Assembly (NCBI GenBank): GCA_900542165.1
Contig: UQMM01000005.1
Coordinates: 31,471 to 95,470 of the forward strand
Direction: 5' to 3'
DNA: 64,000 bases
Origin: an uncultured Collinsella sp.
Lineage (GTDB): Bacteria > Actinomycetota > Coriobacteriia > Coriobacteriales > Coriobacteriaceae
In this document: in pieces, positions 56,556-64,000 of the stretch
How the letters are laid out: each line of letters starts with the position of its first letter
Position numbering within the stretch: the stretch's first letter is position 1
The notes under the pieces: model-generated
Told to the model about the DNA's origin: nothing
Databases searched by the model: none
The model's input: the letters and a program-made list of their open reading frames with translations, nothing else
Made by a program: the position numbers and the translations under genes

Positions 56556-57209
56556 CTACTTGTCGCCGGCCGCCGCCTTGGCCTCATTGAGGTAGCTATA
56601 GAAGCTGTACTTTGAGATGCCAAAGAATTCGCAGGCGCGCTCGCTCGACTTGGAAATGAGGAAGGCGCCGCGACGGTCGAGGTAGCCAATGGCACGAATG
56701 CGCTCGTCTTTGGTCATGAGTGCCGCGGGCTTGCCCACAAACTGCTCGCACTCGTGCAGCAGGTCCTCGAGCAGGTCGCCGATGTTCTTGGTAATAGGCT
56801 CGGGCTCGGTATAGCCCGTGCCGCCGGTGCCGGTAAAGGCGTCGAGCGAACGCTCAAAAGCCTTCATAAGCGTAATGTCAAAGTTGATGCCCAAAATGCC
56901 GACGGGCTTGCCCTCGTCGTTGCGGATAAAGATCGTCGACGATTTGAGCAGCTTACCGTCGGTGGTTTTAGTGAGGTACGGCTCGCGGTCGTGTACATCG
57001 GTGGCGCCCTCGTGCATGGACTCAAACACGATATGGCTGGGGCCGTCACCCAGTTTGCGCCCGCTGACGTGGCCGTTTTCGATCACTACGATGGAGTGGT
57101 CCACGTCCTCGGTCTCCAGATCGTGGACGACGACTTCGCAGTTGGGGCCAAATTGGAGCGCCAGACCGTGTGCGAGGCGCTTGTAAAACTCAATCTGTGC
57201 GGGGGTCAT
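56556..57209 (-). CDS. YheO-type PAS/HTH transcriptional regulator 2
   Basis: A 217-residue regulator with the same architecture as the gene at 35231. The PAS part reads VVVHDLETEDVDHSIVVIEN and GRKLGDGPSHIVFE; the C-terminal helix-turn-helix includes LDRRGAFLISKSSERACEFF and SKYSFYSYL. ATG 57209 follows AGGAAGG. It is divergent from ygeX and is the likely regulator of arm 2, with the twin dyads at 57329 and 57380 as candidate sites. Confidence 0.9.
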   Translation of the reverse strand: MTPAQIEFYKRLAHGLALQFGPNCEVVVHDLETEDVDHSIVVIENGHVSGRKLGDGPSHIVFESMHEGATDVHDREPYLTKTTDGKLLKSSTIFIRNDEGKPVGILGINFDITLMKAFERSLDAFTGTGGTGYTEPEPITKNIGDLLEDLLHECEQFVGKPAALMTKDERIRAIGYLDRRGAFLISKSSERACEFFGISKYSFYSYLNEAKAAAGDK

Positions 57210-57328
57210 GGGTGCCTTCCTAAAAATTAGTTTGGGCACACTTTGCCATAAACCACACTTGACCGCAAACAAATCCATCAACAAGGCAATTCATGACCGT
57301 TCGGCGGCGAAAAAGTACCGATTACGGC

Positions 57329-57394
57329 AACAAACAATTTGTTAGGTTTGCCAATCAAAAAGTGTGATAGAACAGTGCTAACAAACTTTTTGTT
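57329..57394. promoter_or_regulatory. twin AACAAA-N3-TTTGTT operators before ygeX
   Basis: Two identical dyads with 6-bp arms and a 3-bp centre lie at 57329-57343 and 57380-57394, 51 bp apart (about five turns). They lie in the 277-bp divergent region between the YheO-type regulator and ygeX. Confidence 0.6.
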
Positions 57395-57486
57395 TGGCAT
57401 CCACATAAAAGTTCAGCCGTGTGAATGGGATTGGGCTGAAACGCGTATGCGGGGGCCGGCAAGAGAGGACTTAAGGAGTTCACCGT

Positions 57487-58701
57487 ATGGCCGATAAGAT
57501 CCAGTGGGCGGGCAACACGATGCCCAAGAGCGATGACAAGCACTTGAGAATCATGAGCCTCGACCACGTGAAGAAGGCCCGCGCCTTCCACCAGTCGTTC
57601 CCTCAATATACCGTCACCCCGCTTGCCCGCCTGGACGGTCAGGCTGCGCGCTTGGGTCTGTCCAACCTGTGCGTTAAGGACGAGAGCTATCGCTTTGGCC
57701 TCAACGCCTTTAAGGTTCTGGGCGGTTCGTTTGCCATGGCCAACTATATTGCCGACGAGACCGGCAAGGACGTTGCCGACTGCACCTTCGATTACCTGAC
57801 CTCCGATCAGCTTGCCAAGGACTTTGGCCAGGCCACCTTCTTTACCGCCACCGACGGCAACCATGGCCGCGGCGTGGCATGGGCTGCCAACAAGCTTGGC
57901 CAGAAGGCCGTCGTGCACATGCCCAAGGGTTCTACCAAGCCCCGCTTCGATAACATCGCCGCCGAGGGCGCCACGGTGACCATCGAAGAGGTCAACTACG
58001 ACGAGTGCGTGCGCATGGCCGCCGCCGAGGCCGACGCCTGCGAGCGCGGCGTCATCGTTCAGGACACCGCCTGGGAGGGCTACGAGAAGATCCCGTCCTG
58101 GATCATGGAGGGTTACGGCACCATGGCTTCCGAGGCTGCCGAGCAGCTGCGCGAGATGGCCATCAACCGCCCGACGCACGTCTTTGTCCAGGCTGGCGTG
58201 GGTTCGCTCGCCGGCGCCGTGGTGGGCTACTTCACCAACCTGTATCCCGATAACCCGCCCACCTTCGTCGTGGTCGAGTGCGCGCCTGCCGCCTGTCTGT
58301 ACAAGGGTGCTGCCGCCGGCGACGGCGACCCGCGCATCGTGGACGGCGACATGCCCTCCATCATGGCCGGCCTGTGCTGCGGCGAGCCCAACATCCTGGG
58401 CTGGGATATCCTGCGCAACCACGCCACCGCCTTCGTGTCCTGCCCCGACTGGGTCACCGCTCGCGGCATGCGCACCCTGGGCGCTCCCGAGAAGGGCGAC
58501 CCGCGCGTCATCTCCGGCGAGTCCGGCGCGGTGACCACCGGCCTGGTCGAGACCCTCATGCTCGATCCCGAGTACGCCGAGCTCAAGGAACTCATCGGCC
58601 TGGATAAGACGAGCTCCGTGCTCTGCTTCTCCACCGAGGGCGACACGGACCCCGACCAGTATCGCCGTATTGTTTGGGAAGGCGAATATCCCACTTGCTA
58701 A
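57487..58701 (+). CDS. ygeX: diaminopropionate ammonia-lyase
   Basis: A 404-residue PLP enzyme (YgeX/DpaL type) that converts 2,3-diaminopropionate to pyruvate and two ammonia via 2-aminoacrylate. The PLP lysine lies in GLNAFKVLGGSFA near residue 78. TATDGNHGRGVAWAA and QAGVGSLAGAVVGYF bind the cofactor phosphate. It is first in the ygeX-ygeY-ygeW arm. In gut anaerobes this gene set is associated with uric-acid breakdown. The aminoacrylate it releases is the substrate of RidA (34729). Confidence 0.94.
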   Translation: MADKIQWAGNTMPKSDDKHLRIMSLDHVKKARAFHQSFPQYTVTPLARLDGQAARLGLSNLCVKDESYRFGLNAFKVLGGSFAMANYIADETGKDVADCTFDYLTSDQLAKDFGQATFFTATDGNHGRGVAWAANKLGQKAVVHMPKGSTKPRFDNIAAEGATVTIEEVNYDECVRMAAAEADACERGVIVQDTAWEGYEKIPSWIMEGYGTMASEAAEQLREMAINRPTHVFVQAGVGSLAGAVVGYFTNLYPDNPPTFVVVECAPAACLYKGAAAGDGDPRIVDGDMPSIMAGLCCGEPNILGWDILRNHATAFVSCPDWVTARGMRTLGAPEKGDPRVISGESGAVTTGLVETLMLDPEYAELKELIGLDKTSSVLCFSTEGDTDPDQYRRIVWEGEYPTC

Positions 58702-58774
58702 TCGTTGGGGCGGAGTAATAGGTATCGCTCCGCCACCTCACAGGTAGATTCCTTCGTTTGAAAGGTTATGAACA

Positions 58775-60160
58775 ATGGCTAAAGAACTCGATTTCGACGC
58801 TATCAAGGCTGCGGCTGAGTCTCATCGTGCTGATATGACTCGCTTCCTGCGCGCTATGATCTCCCACCCCTCTGAGTCCTGCGAGGAGGGTGAGGTTGTC
58901 GCCTGCATCAAGGCCGAGATGGAGAACCTTGGCTATGACGAGGTCAAGGTCGACGGTCTGGGCAACGTCATGGGCTTTATGGGCGAGGGCGACAAGATCA
59001 TCGCCATCGACTCTCACATCGACACCGTCGGCATCGGCAACATCGAGAACTGGGATGCCGATCCCTACGAGGGCTACGAGACCGACGAGATCATCTACGG
59101 CCGCGGCGGCTCCGATCAGGAGGGTGGCATGGCTTCTGCTACCTACGCTGCCAAGATGATGAAGGACATGGGCCTCATCCCCGAGGGCTACAAGATCATG
59201 GTCGTCGGCACCGTCCAGGAAGAGGACTGCGACGGCATGTGCTGGCAGTACATCTACAACAAGGACGGCATTAAGCCCGAGTTCGTCATTTCCACCGAGC
59301 CCACCGACGGCGGCATCTATCGCGGTCACCGCGGTCGCATGGAGATCCGCGTTGACGTTCACGGTACCTCCTGCCACGGCTCCGCTCCCGACCGCGGCGA
59401 CAACGCCATCTACAAGATGGCCGACATCATCGCCGACGTCCGCGCCCTCAACAACAACGGCTGCGACGAGTCGACCGACATCAAGGGTCTCGTCAAGATG
59501 CTCGACCCCAAGTACAACCCCGAGCACTTCGAGGATGCCCGCTTCCTGGGCCGCGGCACCTGCACCGTCAGCCAGATCTTCTACACCAGCCCCAGCCGCT
59601 GCGCCGTGGCCGACTCCTGCGCCATCTCCATCGACCGTCGCATGACCGCCGGTGAGACCTGGGAATCCTGCTTGGACGAGATCCGCAACCTGCCGGCCGC
59701 CAAGAAGTACGGCGACGACGTGAAGGTCTCCATGTACATGTACGACCGTCCGTCCTGGACCGGCGAGGTCTACGAGACCGAGGCTTACTTCCCCACGTGG
59801 ATCAACAAGGAGACCGCTCCGCACGTCAAGGCTCTCGTCGACGCCCACAAGGCCATGTTTGGTGACGAGCGCATCGGCTGCGAGCCCAGCATGGACAAGC
59901 GCACCGGTCGCCCGCTGTGCGACAAGTGGACCTTCTCCACGAACTGCGTCTCCATCCAGGGCCGCTACGGCATCCCCTGCGTGGGCTTTGGCCCGGGTGC
60001 CGAGTCTCAGGCTCATGCTCCCAACGAGGTCACCTACAAGGACGACCTGGTCACCGCTGCCGCCATGTACGTGGCTGCCCTGAACCTCTACGATCCGAGC
60101 CAGGCCGATGGCGACGCCACCGTGTTCCGTGCCGGTCTGACCAATAACAAGATCGATTAG
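58775..60160 (+). CDS. ygeY: YgeY-type M20 family hydrolase
   Basis: A 461-residue metallohydrolase of the M20/ArgE-DapE superfamily, the selenium-metabolism-linked YgeY group. Metal ligands are seen in [10 protein letters not shown] (near residue 78), [11 protein letters not shown] and [11 protein letters not shown] dimerisation domain lies at about 190-320. It probably hydrolyses an amide or carbamoyl intermediate of purine-ring breakdown feeding YgeX, which is inference from the conserved neighbourhood. Confidence 0.93.
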   Translation: MAKELDFDAIKAAAESHRADMTRFLRAMISHPSESCEEGEVVACIKAEMENLGYDEVKVDGLGNVMGFMGEGDKIIAIDSHIDTVGIGNIENWDADPYEGYETDEIIYGRGGSDQEGGMASATYAAKMMKDMGLIPEGYKIMVVGTVQEEDCDGMCWQYIYNKDGIKPEFVISTEPTDGGIYRGHRGRMEIRVDVHGTSCHGSAPDRGDNAIYKMADIIADVRALNNNGCDESTDIKGLVKMLDPKYNPEHFEDARFLGRGTCTVSQIFYTSPSRCAVADSCAISIDRRMTAGETWESCLDEIRNLPAAKKYGDDVKVSMYMYDRPSWTGEVYETEAYFPTWINKETAPHVKALVDAHKAMFGDERIGCEPSMDKRTGRPLCDKWTFSTNCVSIQGRYGIPCVGFGPGAESQAHAPNEVTYKDDLVTAAAMYVAALNLYDPSQADGDATVFRAGLTNNKID

Positions 60161-60361
60161 TCCCATTCCTCGATTTTGTTGAGCCGGGGGCTGCTCGTGT
60201 CCCCGGCACCCCCTGTTGACTTGGGGCCCGCGGTCGTTATCTCCCATGCTTCCTCAACGGTGGCGGGTCCTCGTCATGGTGCTCTGCATGTTCTAGCCAC
60301 ACGCGCATGCTGGAGCACATCTACTCATTGCGATCGTTTCATCTTTAGAAAGGACATTTCC

Positions 60362-61564
60362 ATGGACGCTAAGTTTACCGAGCTCGTCGAGCAGCTGAAC
60401 GGTCTCGACTTTAAGGGTATGTATGGCAGCGACTTCCTGCACACCTGGGACAAGACCACCGATGAGCTCAAGGCTCTCTACATCGTCGCCGACGCCCTGC
60501 GCGAGCTGCGTGAGAACAACGTTTCGTCCAAGATCTTCGACTCGGGCCTGGCCGTCTCCTTGTTCCGCGACAACTCCACCCGTACGCGCTTCTCCTTCTC
60601 TAAGGCCGCCAACCTGCTCGGCCTTGAGCTGCAGGACCTGGACGAGAAGAAGTCCCAGATCGCTCACGGCGAGACCGTCCGCGAGACCGCTACCATGATC
60701 TCCTTCATGGCCGACGTCATCGGCATCCGCGACGACATGTACATCGGCAAGGGCGACGCCTACATGGCCGAGGTCTCCGAGTCCGTGCAGCAGGCCTACG
60801 AGGACGGCGTTCTTGATCACCGTCCCACGCTCATCTCCCTGCAGTCCGATTCCGACCACCCCACGCAGTCCTCTGCCGACATGCTCTACCTCATCAACGA
60901 GTTTGGTGGCCTCGAGAACCTCAAGGGCAAGAAGGTTGCCGTTACCTGGGCCTATTCGCCCTCTTACGGCAAGCCGCTGTCCTGCCCGCAGTCGCTGATC
61001 AGCCTGCTGCCCCGTTTTGGCATGGACGTCACCCTTGCTCACCCCGAGGGCTACGACCTCATGCCCGAGGTCGTCGAGCGCGCCAAGGGCTATGCCGCCG
61101 AGTCCGGCACCACCTTTAAGCAGGTCAACACCATGGCCGAGGCCTTCGAGGGCGCCGACATCGTGATCCCCAAGAGCTGGGCTCCGTTTGCCGCCATGGA
61201 GAAGCGCACCAACCTGTACGCCGAGGGCGACGACGCCGGCATCGCTGCGCTTGAGAAGGAGCTGCTCGCCCAGAACGCCACCCATCAGGACTGGTGCTCC
61301 ACGACCGAGCTCATGGAGAAGACTGCCAACGGCCAGGACACCATCTTTATGCACCCGCTGCCCGCCGACATCTCCGGTGTCTCCTGCGAGCACGGCGAGG
61401 TTAACGCCGACGTCTTCGACATGCACCGCGTGGGCATGTACAAGGAGGCCAGCTACAAGCCGTACGCCATCGCAGCCATGATGTTCCTGCAGAAGGTTGC
61501 CGATCCCGCCGCTACCCTCAAGGCCCTCGACGAACGCAACACCGCCCGTTGGCTCCAGGCCTAA
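60362..61564 (+). CDS. ygeW: YgeW-type knotted carbamoyltransferase
   Basis: A 400-residue member of the aspartate/ornithine carbamoyltransferase superfamily. The carbamoyl-phosphate motif is DNSTRTRFSFSKA near residue 78, and the second is HPLPADISGVSC. YgeW proteins lack known ATCase/OTCase activity and form their own group. ATG 60362 follows AAAGGAC; upstream codons in frame belong to the 200-bp gap after ygeY, where I see no other gene. It is expected to release carbamoyl phosphate, and thus ATP, from a ureido intermediate. Confidence 0.93.
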   Translation: MDAKFTELVEQLNGLDFKGMYGSDFLHTWDKTTDELKALYIVADALRELRENNVSSKIFDSGLAVSLFRDNSTRTRFSFSKAANLLGLELQDLDEKKSQIAHGETVRETATMISFMADVIGIRDDMYIGKGDAYMAEVSESVQQAYEDGVLDHRPTLISLQSDSDHPTQSSADMLYLINEFGGLENLKGKKVAVTWAYSPSYGKPLSCPQSLISLLPRFGMDVTLAHPEGYDLMPEVVERAKGYAAESGTTFKQVNTMAEAFEGADIVIPKSWAPFAAMEKRTNLYAEGDDAGIAALEKELLAQNATHQDWCSTTELMEKTANGQDTIFMHPLPADISGVSCEHGEVNADVFDMHRVGMYKEASYKPYAIAAMMFLQKVADPAATLKALDERNTARWLQA

Positions 61565-61587
61565 AGCCGGGTTGAGGTAAGCCATGT

Positions 61588-61627
61588 AAAGGGGGCGCTC
61601 TGCCAACCGGCGGGGTGCCCCCTTTTT
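61588..61627 (+). terminator. terminator after ygeW
   Basis: AAAGGGGGC-type stem with CTCTGCC / GGCGGGG inner part, complementary arm GCCCCC and five T residues. Confidence 0.85.
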
Positions 61628-61714
61628 GCATCGCGGGCGTGCGGGATAAGCGCTTTCGATGTGGATGCCCGCGGCGCGAGTTATGGGTACGATGGTTTCA
61701 GGGGAGGTATCACC

Positions 61715-62329
61715 ATGAAACTTGGTTGCGTCATTATGGCTTCGGGCGAGGGCAAGCGATTTGGCTCTAACAAGATGCTCGCCGATATCTATGGCGAGCC
61801 GCTGATTGCCCGGACTATCGATTCGGTTCCCCGGGGCTTTGACGTCGTGGTTTCGACGCGTTGGCCCGAGGTCGCTCAGATTTGTGATGACAAGCATTGC
61901 CCGTGCGTGCTGCACGATGGCGAGCTGCGCAGCGAAAGCGTCCGTGCGGGCCTTTCGTGGGGAGTCGAACGCAACTGGAAAGGTTGCCTCTTTTTGCCGG
62001 GCGACCAGCCGCTCGTGAGTTCGGATTCTTTTGAGGCTATGGTTCGTGCATTTGACGAGCGTGGCCGCAAGCATCCGGTGCGTCTTGCGTGCAACGGTGA
62101 GCCTTCGAGCCCGGTGCTCTTTCCGGCGGAACTGTTCGATGCACTTATGTGTCTTGAGGGTAAGGACGGCGGCGGTTCGATCCTCAAGGACCGTACCGAC
62201 GTGGTGCTGGTCGAGGCGCGTGCCTACGAGCTGTGGGACGTCGATACCGTCAAGGGACAGCGACGCATAACGGAGCATATCGCCGCCTGCTCGTATTTTG
62301 ATCGCGTGGCCAACTGCATCAATCAATAA
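61715..62329 (+). CDS. mocA: molybdenum cofactor cytidylyltransferase-like protein
   Basis: A 204-residue MobA-like nucleotidyltransferase. The N-terminal nucleotide loop is ASGEGKRFGSNKML and the metal site is PGDQPLVS. It corresponds to E. coli MocA (YgfJ), which cytidylates molybdopterin for enzymes of the xanthine dehydrogenase family. ATG 61715 follows GGGGAGG. It probably matures the Mo hydroxylase at 42837. It lies 9 bp before the hydantoinase gene. Confidence 0.87.
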   Translation: MKLGCVIMASGEGKRFGSNKMLADIYGEPLIARTIDSVPRGFDVVVSTRWPEVAQICDDKHCPCVLHDGELRSESVRAGLSWGVERNWKGCLFLPGDQPLVSSDSFEAMVRAFDERGRKHPVRLACNGEPSSPVLFPAELFDALMCLEGKDGGGSILKDRTDVVLVEARAYELWDVDTVKGQRRITEHIAACSYFDRVANCINQ

Positions 62330-62338
62330 GGAGCAATT

Positions 62339-63706
62339 ATGATCATCATCAAAAACGGCGCACTCGTGACGCCCCAGGGGCTTCGCCGCGCCGATCTTGC
62401 CATGGATGGCGATAAGATCGTGCGGATTGCCGCGGCGATTGAGCCGGCCGAGGGCGATACCGTCGAGGATGCTGCGGGCTGCTGGGTGTTCCCGGGCTTT
62501 ATCGATGGGCACACGCACATGCAGTGCTGGACCGGCATGGATTGGACAGCCGATAGCTTTGAGACCGGCACGCGCGCGGCTGCCTGCGGCGGCACGACGA
62601 CCATTGTGGACTACGCGACGGCCGATCGCGGCGTGACCATGCCCGATGCCTTGGTCGAGTGGCATCATCGCGCCGACGGCACCTGCACCGCCAACTATGC
62701 CTTCCATATGGCGCTTGCCGAGTGGAATGAGCGCAACCGCGCCGATCTTTCGGCCATGCGCGAGGCGGGCGTGTCGTCGTTTAAGACCTACTTTGCCTAC
62801 GACCATCTGCGCCTGGACGATGCCGAGACGCTCGAGGTGCTGGAGGAGCTCAAGCGCGTGGGCGGTATCCTGTGCGTGCATTGCGAGAACGGCACGTTGG
62901 TCAACGCGCTGCAGAAGCGCGTGTTTGAGCAGGGTATCCACGGGCCCGAGGGCCATGCGCTCAGCCGTCCGGACGTGTGCGAGGCCGAGGCCGTGAGCCG
63001 CCTGCTGTATCTGGCGCACTTGGCCGGGGACGCTCCGGTCAACGTGGTGCACCTTTCGACCAAGCTGGGGCTCGAGGCCATTCGCGCTGCCAAAGCGCGC
63101 GGGCAGAAGAACATCTATGTCGAGACATGCCCTCAGTATCTGATGCTCGACGACACCTGCTATCTGGAGCAGGGCGAGGACGGCTTTGCGGGCGCCAAGT
63201 ACGTGATGAGCCCGCCGCTGCGCCATGCCGGTGACCGTGCCGCGCTGCGCGAGGCGCTTGTGGCTGGCGAGATCGATACTATTGCGACCGATCATTGCAG
63301 CTTTAACCTGCACGGGCAAAAGGACCGAGGACGCGATGATTTCCGCGCGATTCCCAACGGCGGGCCCGGCGTGGAGCATCGTCCCGTTGCGATTGCCACG
63401 AGCTTTGAGGGACAGCTGGGTCCCGAGGATCTGTGCCGCTTGATGAGCGAGAATCCGGCGCGCGTTTTTGGCATGTATCCGCGCAAGGGCTGTCTTGCCG
63501 AGGGCTCCGATGCCGATGTGTGCGTGTGGGATCCGTGCGCGCGTTGGACCATTCGCGCCGCGACGCAGCATCAGGCCGTGGACTACACGCCGCTCGAGGG
63601 CTTTGAGGCGCATGGCCGCGCCAAGGCCGTGTTTGTGAACGGCGTGCTGGCGGCACGCGACGGCGAGCCCACCGGAGCCCAACCCGGCCGCTACGTCCCC
63701 CGCTAA
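62339..63706 (+). CDS. hyuA: dihydropyrimidinase/hydantoinase-type amidohydrolase
   Basis: A 455-residue cyclic amidohydrolase (D-phenylhydantoinase/YgeZ type). Metal ligands are visible as GHTHMQCW, the carbamylated lysine in SFKTYFAY, HCENG, HLSTKLG and ATDHCSFN. AAGGAGC precedes the ATG. In the purine pathway it should open a hydantoin- or imidazolone-type ring, supplying ureido intermediates for YgeY and YgeW. Confidence 0.93.
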   Translation: MIIIKNGALVTPQGLRRADLAMDGDKIVRIAAAIEPAEGDTVEDAAGCWVFPGFIDGHTHMQCWTGMDWTADSFETGTRAAACGGTTTIVDYATADRGVTMPDALVEWHHRADGTCTANYAFHMALAEWNERNRADLSAMREAGVSSFKTYFAYDHLRLDDAETLEVLEELKRVGGILCVHCENGTLVNALQKRVFEQGIHGPEGHALSRPDVCEAEAVSRLLYLAHLAGDAPVNVVHLSTKLGLEAIRAAKARGQKNIYVETCPQYLMLDDTCYLEQGEDGFAGAKYVMSPPLRHAGDRAALREALVAGEIDTIATDHCSFNLHGQKDRGRDDFRAIPNGGPGVEHRPVAIATSFEGQLGPEDLCRLMSENPARVFGMYPRKGCLAEGSDADVCVWDPCARWTIRAATQHQAVDYTPLEGFEAHGRAKAVFVNGVLAARDGEPTGAQPGRYVPR

Positions 63707-63718
63707 CAAGAGGGCCGC

Positions 63719-63757
63719 GGGGTAGCTAATTTGGGACGGGGCTCTTTTAGCTACCCC
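63719..63757. terminator. inverted repeat at the hyuA/yqeC convergence
   Basis: A perfect 11-bp repeat GGGGTAGCTAA / TTAGCTACCCC (63719-63729, 63747-63757), with the right arm covering the minus-strand stop codon. T-runs are short. Confidence 0.5.
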
Positions 63758-64000
63758 TTGAGGCTGGTGGCGACGATGGAGCGGCCGAGGGCTGCCTCGA
63801 AGCGATCTGCCATCGTTGGATCAGCAAGCGTGTCGACTTGGTTGAGCATGATACGGGCATCGTTGAGGTTCAGCATCTGCAGCTCGGCATTGAGCACCTG
63901 GGCGACGCGCTCTGGGGTGGCAGCGTCGGTGGGCTCGCAGCCGCAGCGCTCGCAGAAGAGCTCGGGGCGGTGGACAACCTCGGCGACGGGCTTGCCCAGC
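63751..64000 (-). CDS. yqeC: selenium-dependent hydroxylase accessory protein YqeC, C-terminal part
   Basis: The frame is open to the window end; 82 codons are visible. The text LGKPVAEVVHRPELF and IMLNQVDTLADPTMADRF matches the YqeC family, in which VHRPE and NQVD are typical. A CERCGCEP cysteine cluster is also present. YqeC accompanies selenium-linked molybdenum hydroxylases, which fits arm 2 and the XdhD-like enzyme. It is convergent with hyuA. The N-terminal nucleotide-binding part is outside the window. Confidence 0.7.
   Translation of the reverse strand, partial: LGKPVAEVVHRPELFCERCGCEPTDAATPERVAQVLNAELQMLNLNDARIMLNQVDTLADPTMADRFEAALGRSIVATSLKG

Noticed and set aside
60293..63709. 1138-codon minus-strand frame opposite ygeW, mocA and hyuA
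   Set aside because: It spans three genuine forward genes and the gaps between them; an artefact of G+C-rich codon use.

Overview
The window is a high-G+C chromosomal segment that most resembles a gut member of the Coriobacteriia (Actinomycetota), probably Collinsella or a close relative. This is inferred from protein style, the fused AccD-AccA carboxyltransferase, FabK instead of FabI, the anaerobic purine-catabolism genes and several families of short intergenic palindromes. No species call is possible from the sequence alone.

Layout. 1-9.1 kb: the 3' part of rpoC, whose product ends in an unusual helix-hairpin-helix domain; an autoregulated ECF sigma factor with a membrane partner; then the str-type cluster rpsL-rpsG-fusA-rpsJ without tuf. 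9.1-20.6 kb: birA facing a compact fatty-acid operon, fabH-acpP-fabK-fabD-fabG-fabF-accB-fabZ-accC-accDA, followed by an orphan PTS IIC protein. 20.7-22.5 kb: a cation-efflux transporter and a histidine phosphatase. 22.5-28.8 kb: the rest of the S10 operon and the start of spc (rplC-rplD-rplW / rplB-rpsS-rplV-rpsC-rplP-rpmC-rpsQ / rplN-rplX), divided by a terminator and new promoter/leader regions. 29-35.2 kb: an oxidoreductase-DeoR pair, a pseudouridine synthase, a U32-family protein and RidA.

Two arms of an anaerobic purine/uric-acid catabolic cluster follow. Arm 1 (35.2-45.6 kb) holds a YheO-type regulator, an NCS2 permease, ssnA, ygfK, a polyferredoxin and an FAD-less molybdenum hydroxylase (xdhD-like). 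Arm 2 (56.6-64 kb) holds a second YheO-type regulator, ygeX, ygeY, ygeW, mocA, hyuA and a partial yqeC. Each arm starts with a divergently transcribed regulator of the same family. Between them lies an 11-kb accessory island (45.7-56.5 kb) with a strikingly regular 62-bp-period array of dyad repeats, an AbiEi/DUF559-like protein, an ATPase behind a perfect 25-bp inverted repeat, a DUF4143 pseudogene, a candidate small RNA, an exonuclease, a cell-wall-anchored repeat protein and several genes of unknown function.

The most unusual signals are: (1) an 85-bp core present in two identical copies, each closed by long perfect inverted arms that are unrelated between copies, each copy directly upstream of a ribosomal-protein operon; (2) the 62-bp-period dyad array with covarying arms; (3) the alpha-CTD-like tail on RpoC; (4) a shared motif upstream of rpsL, rplC and rplB.
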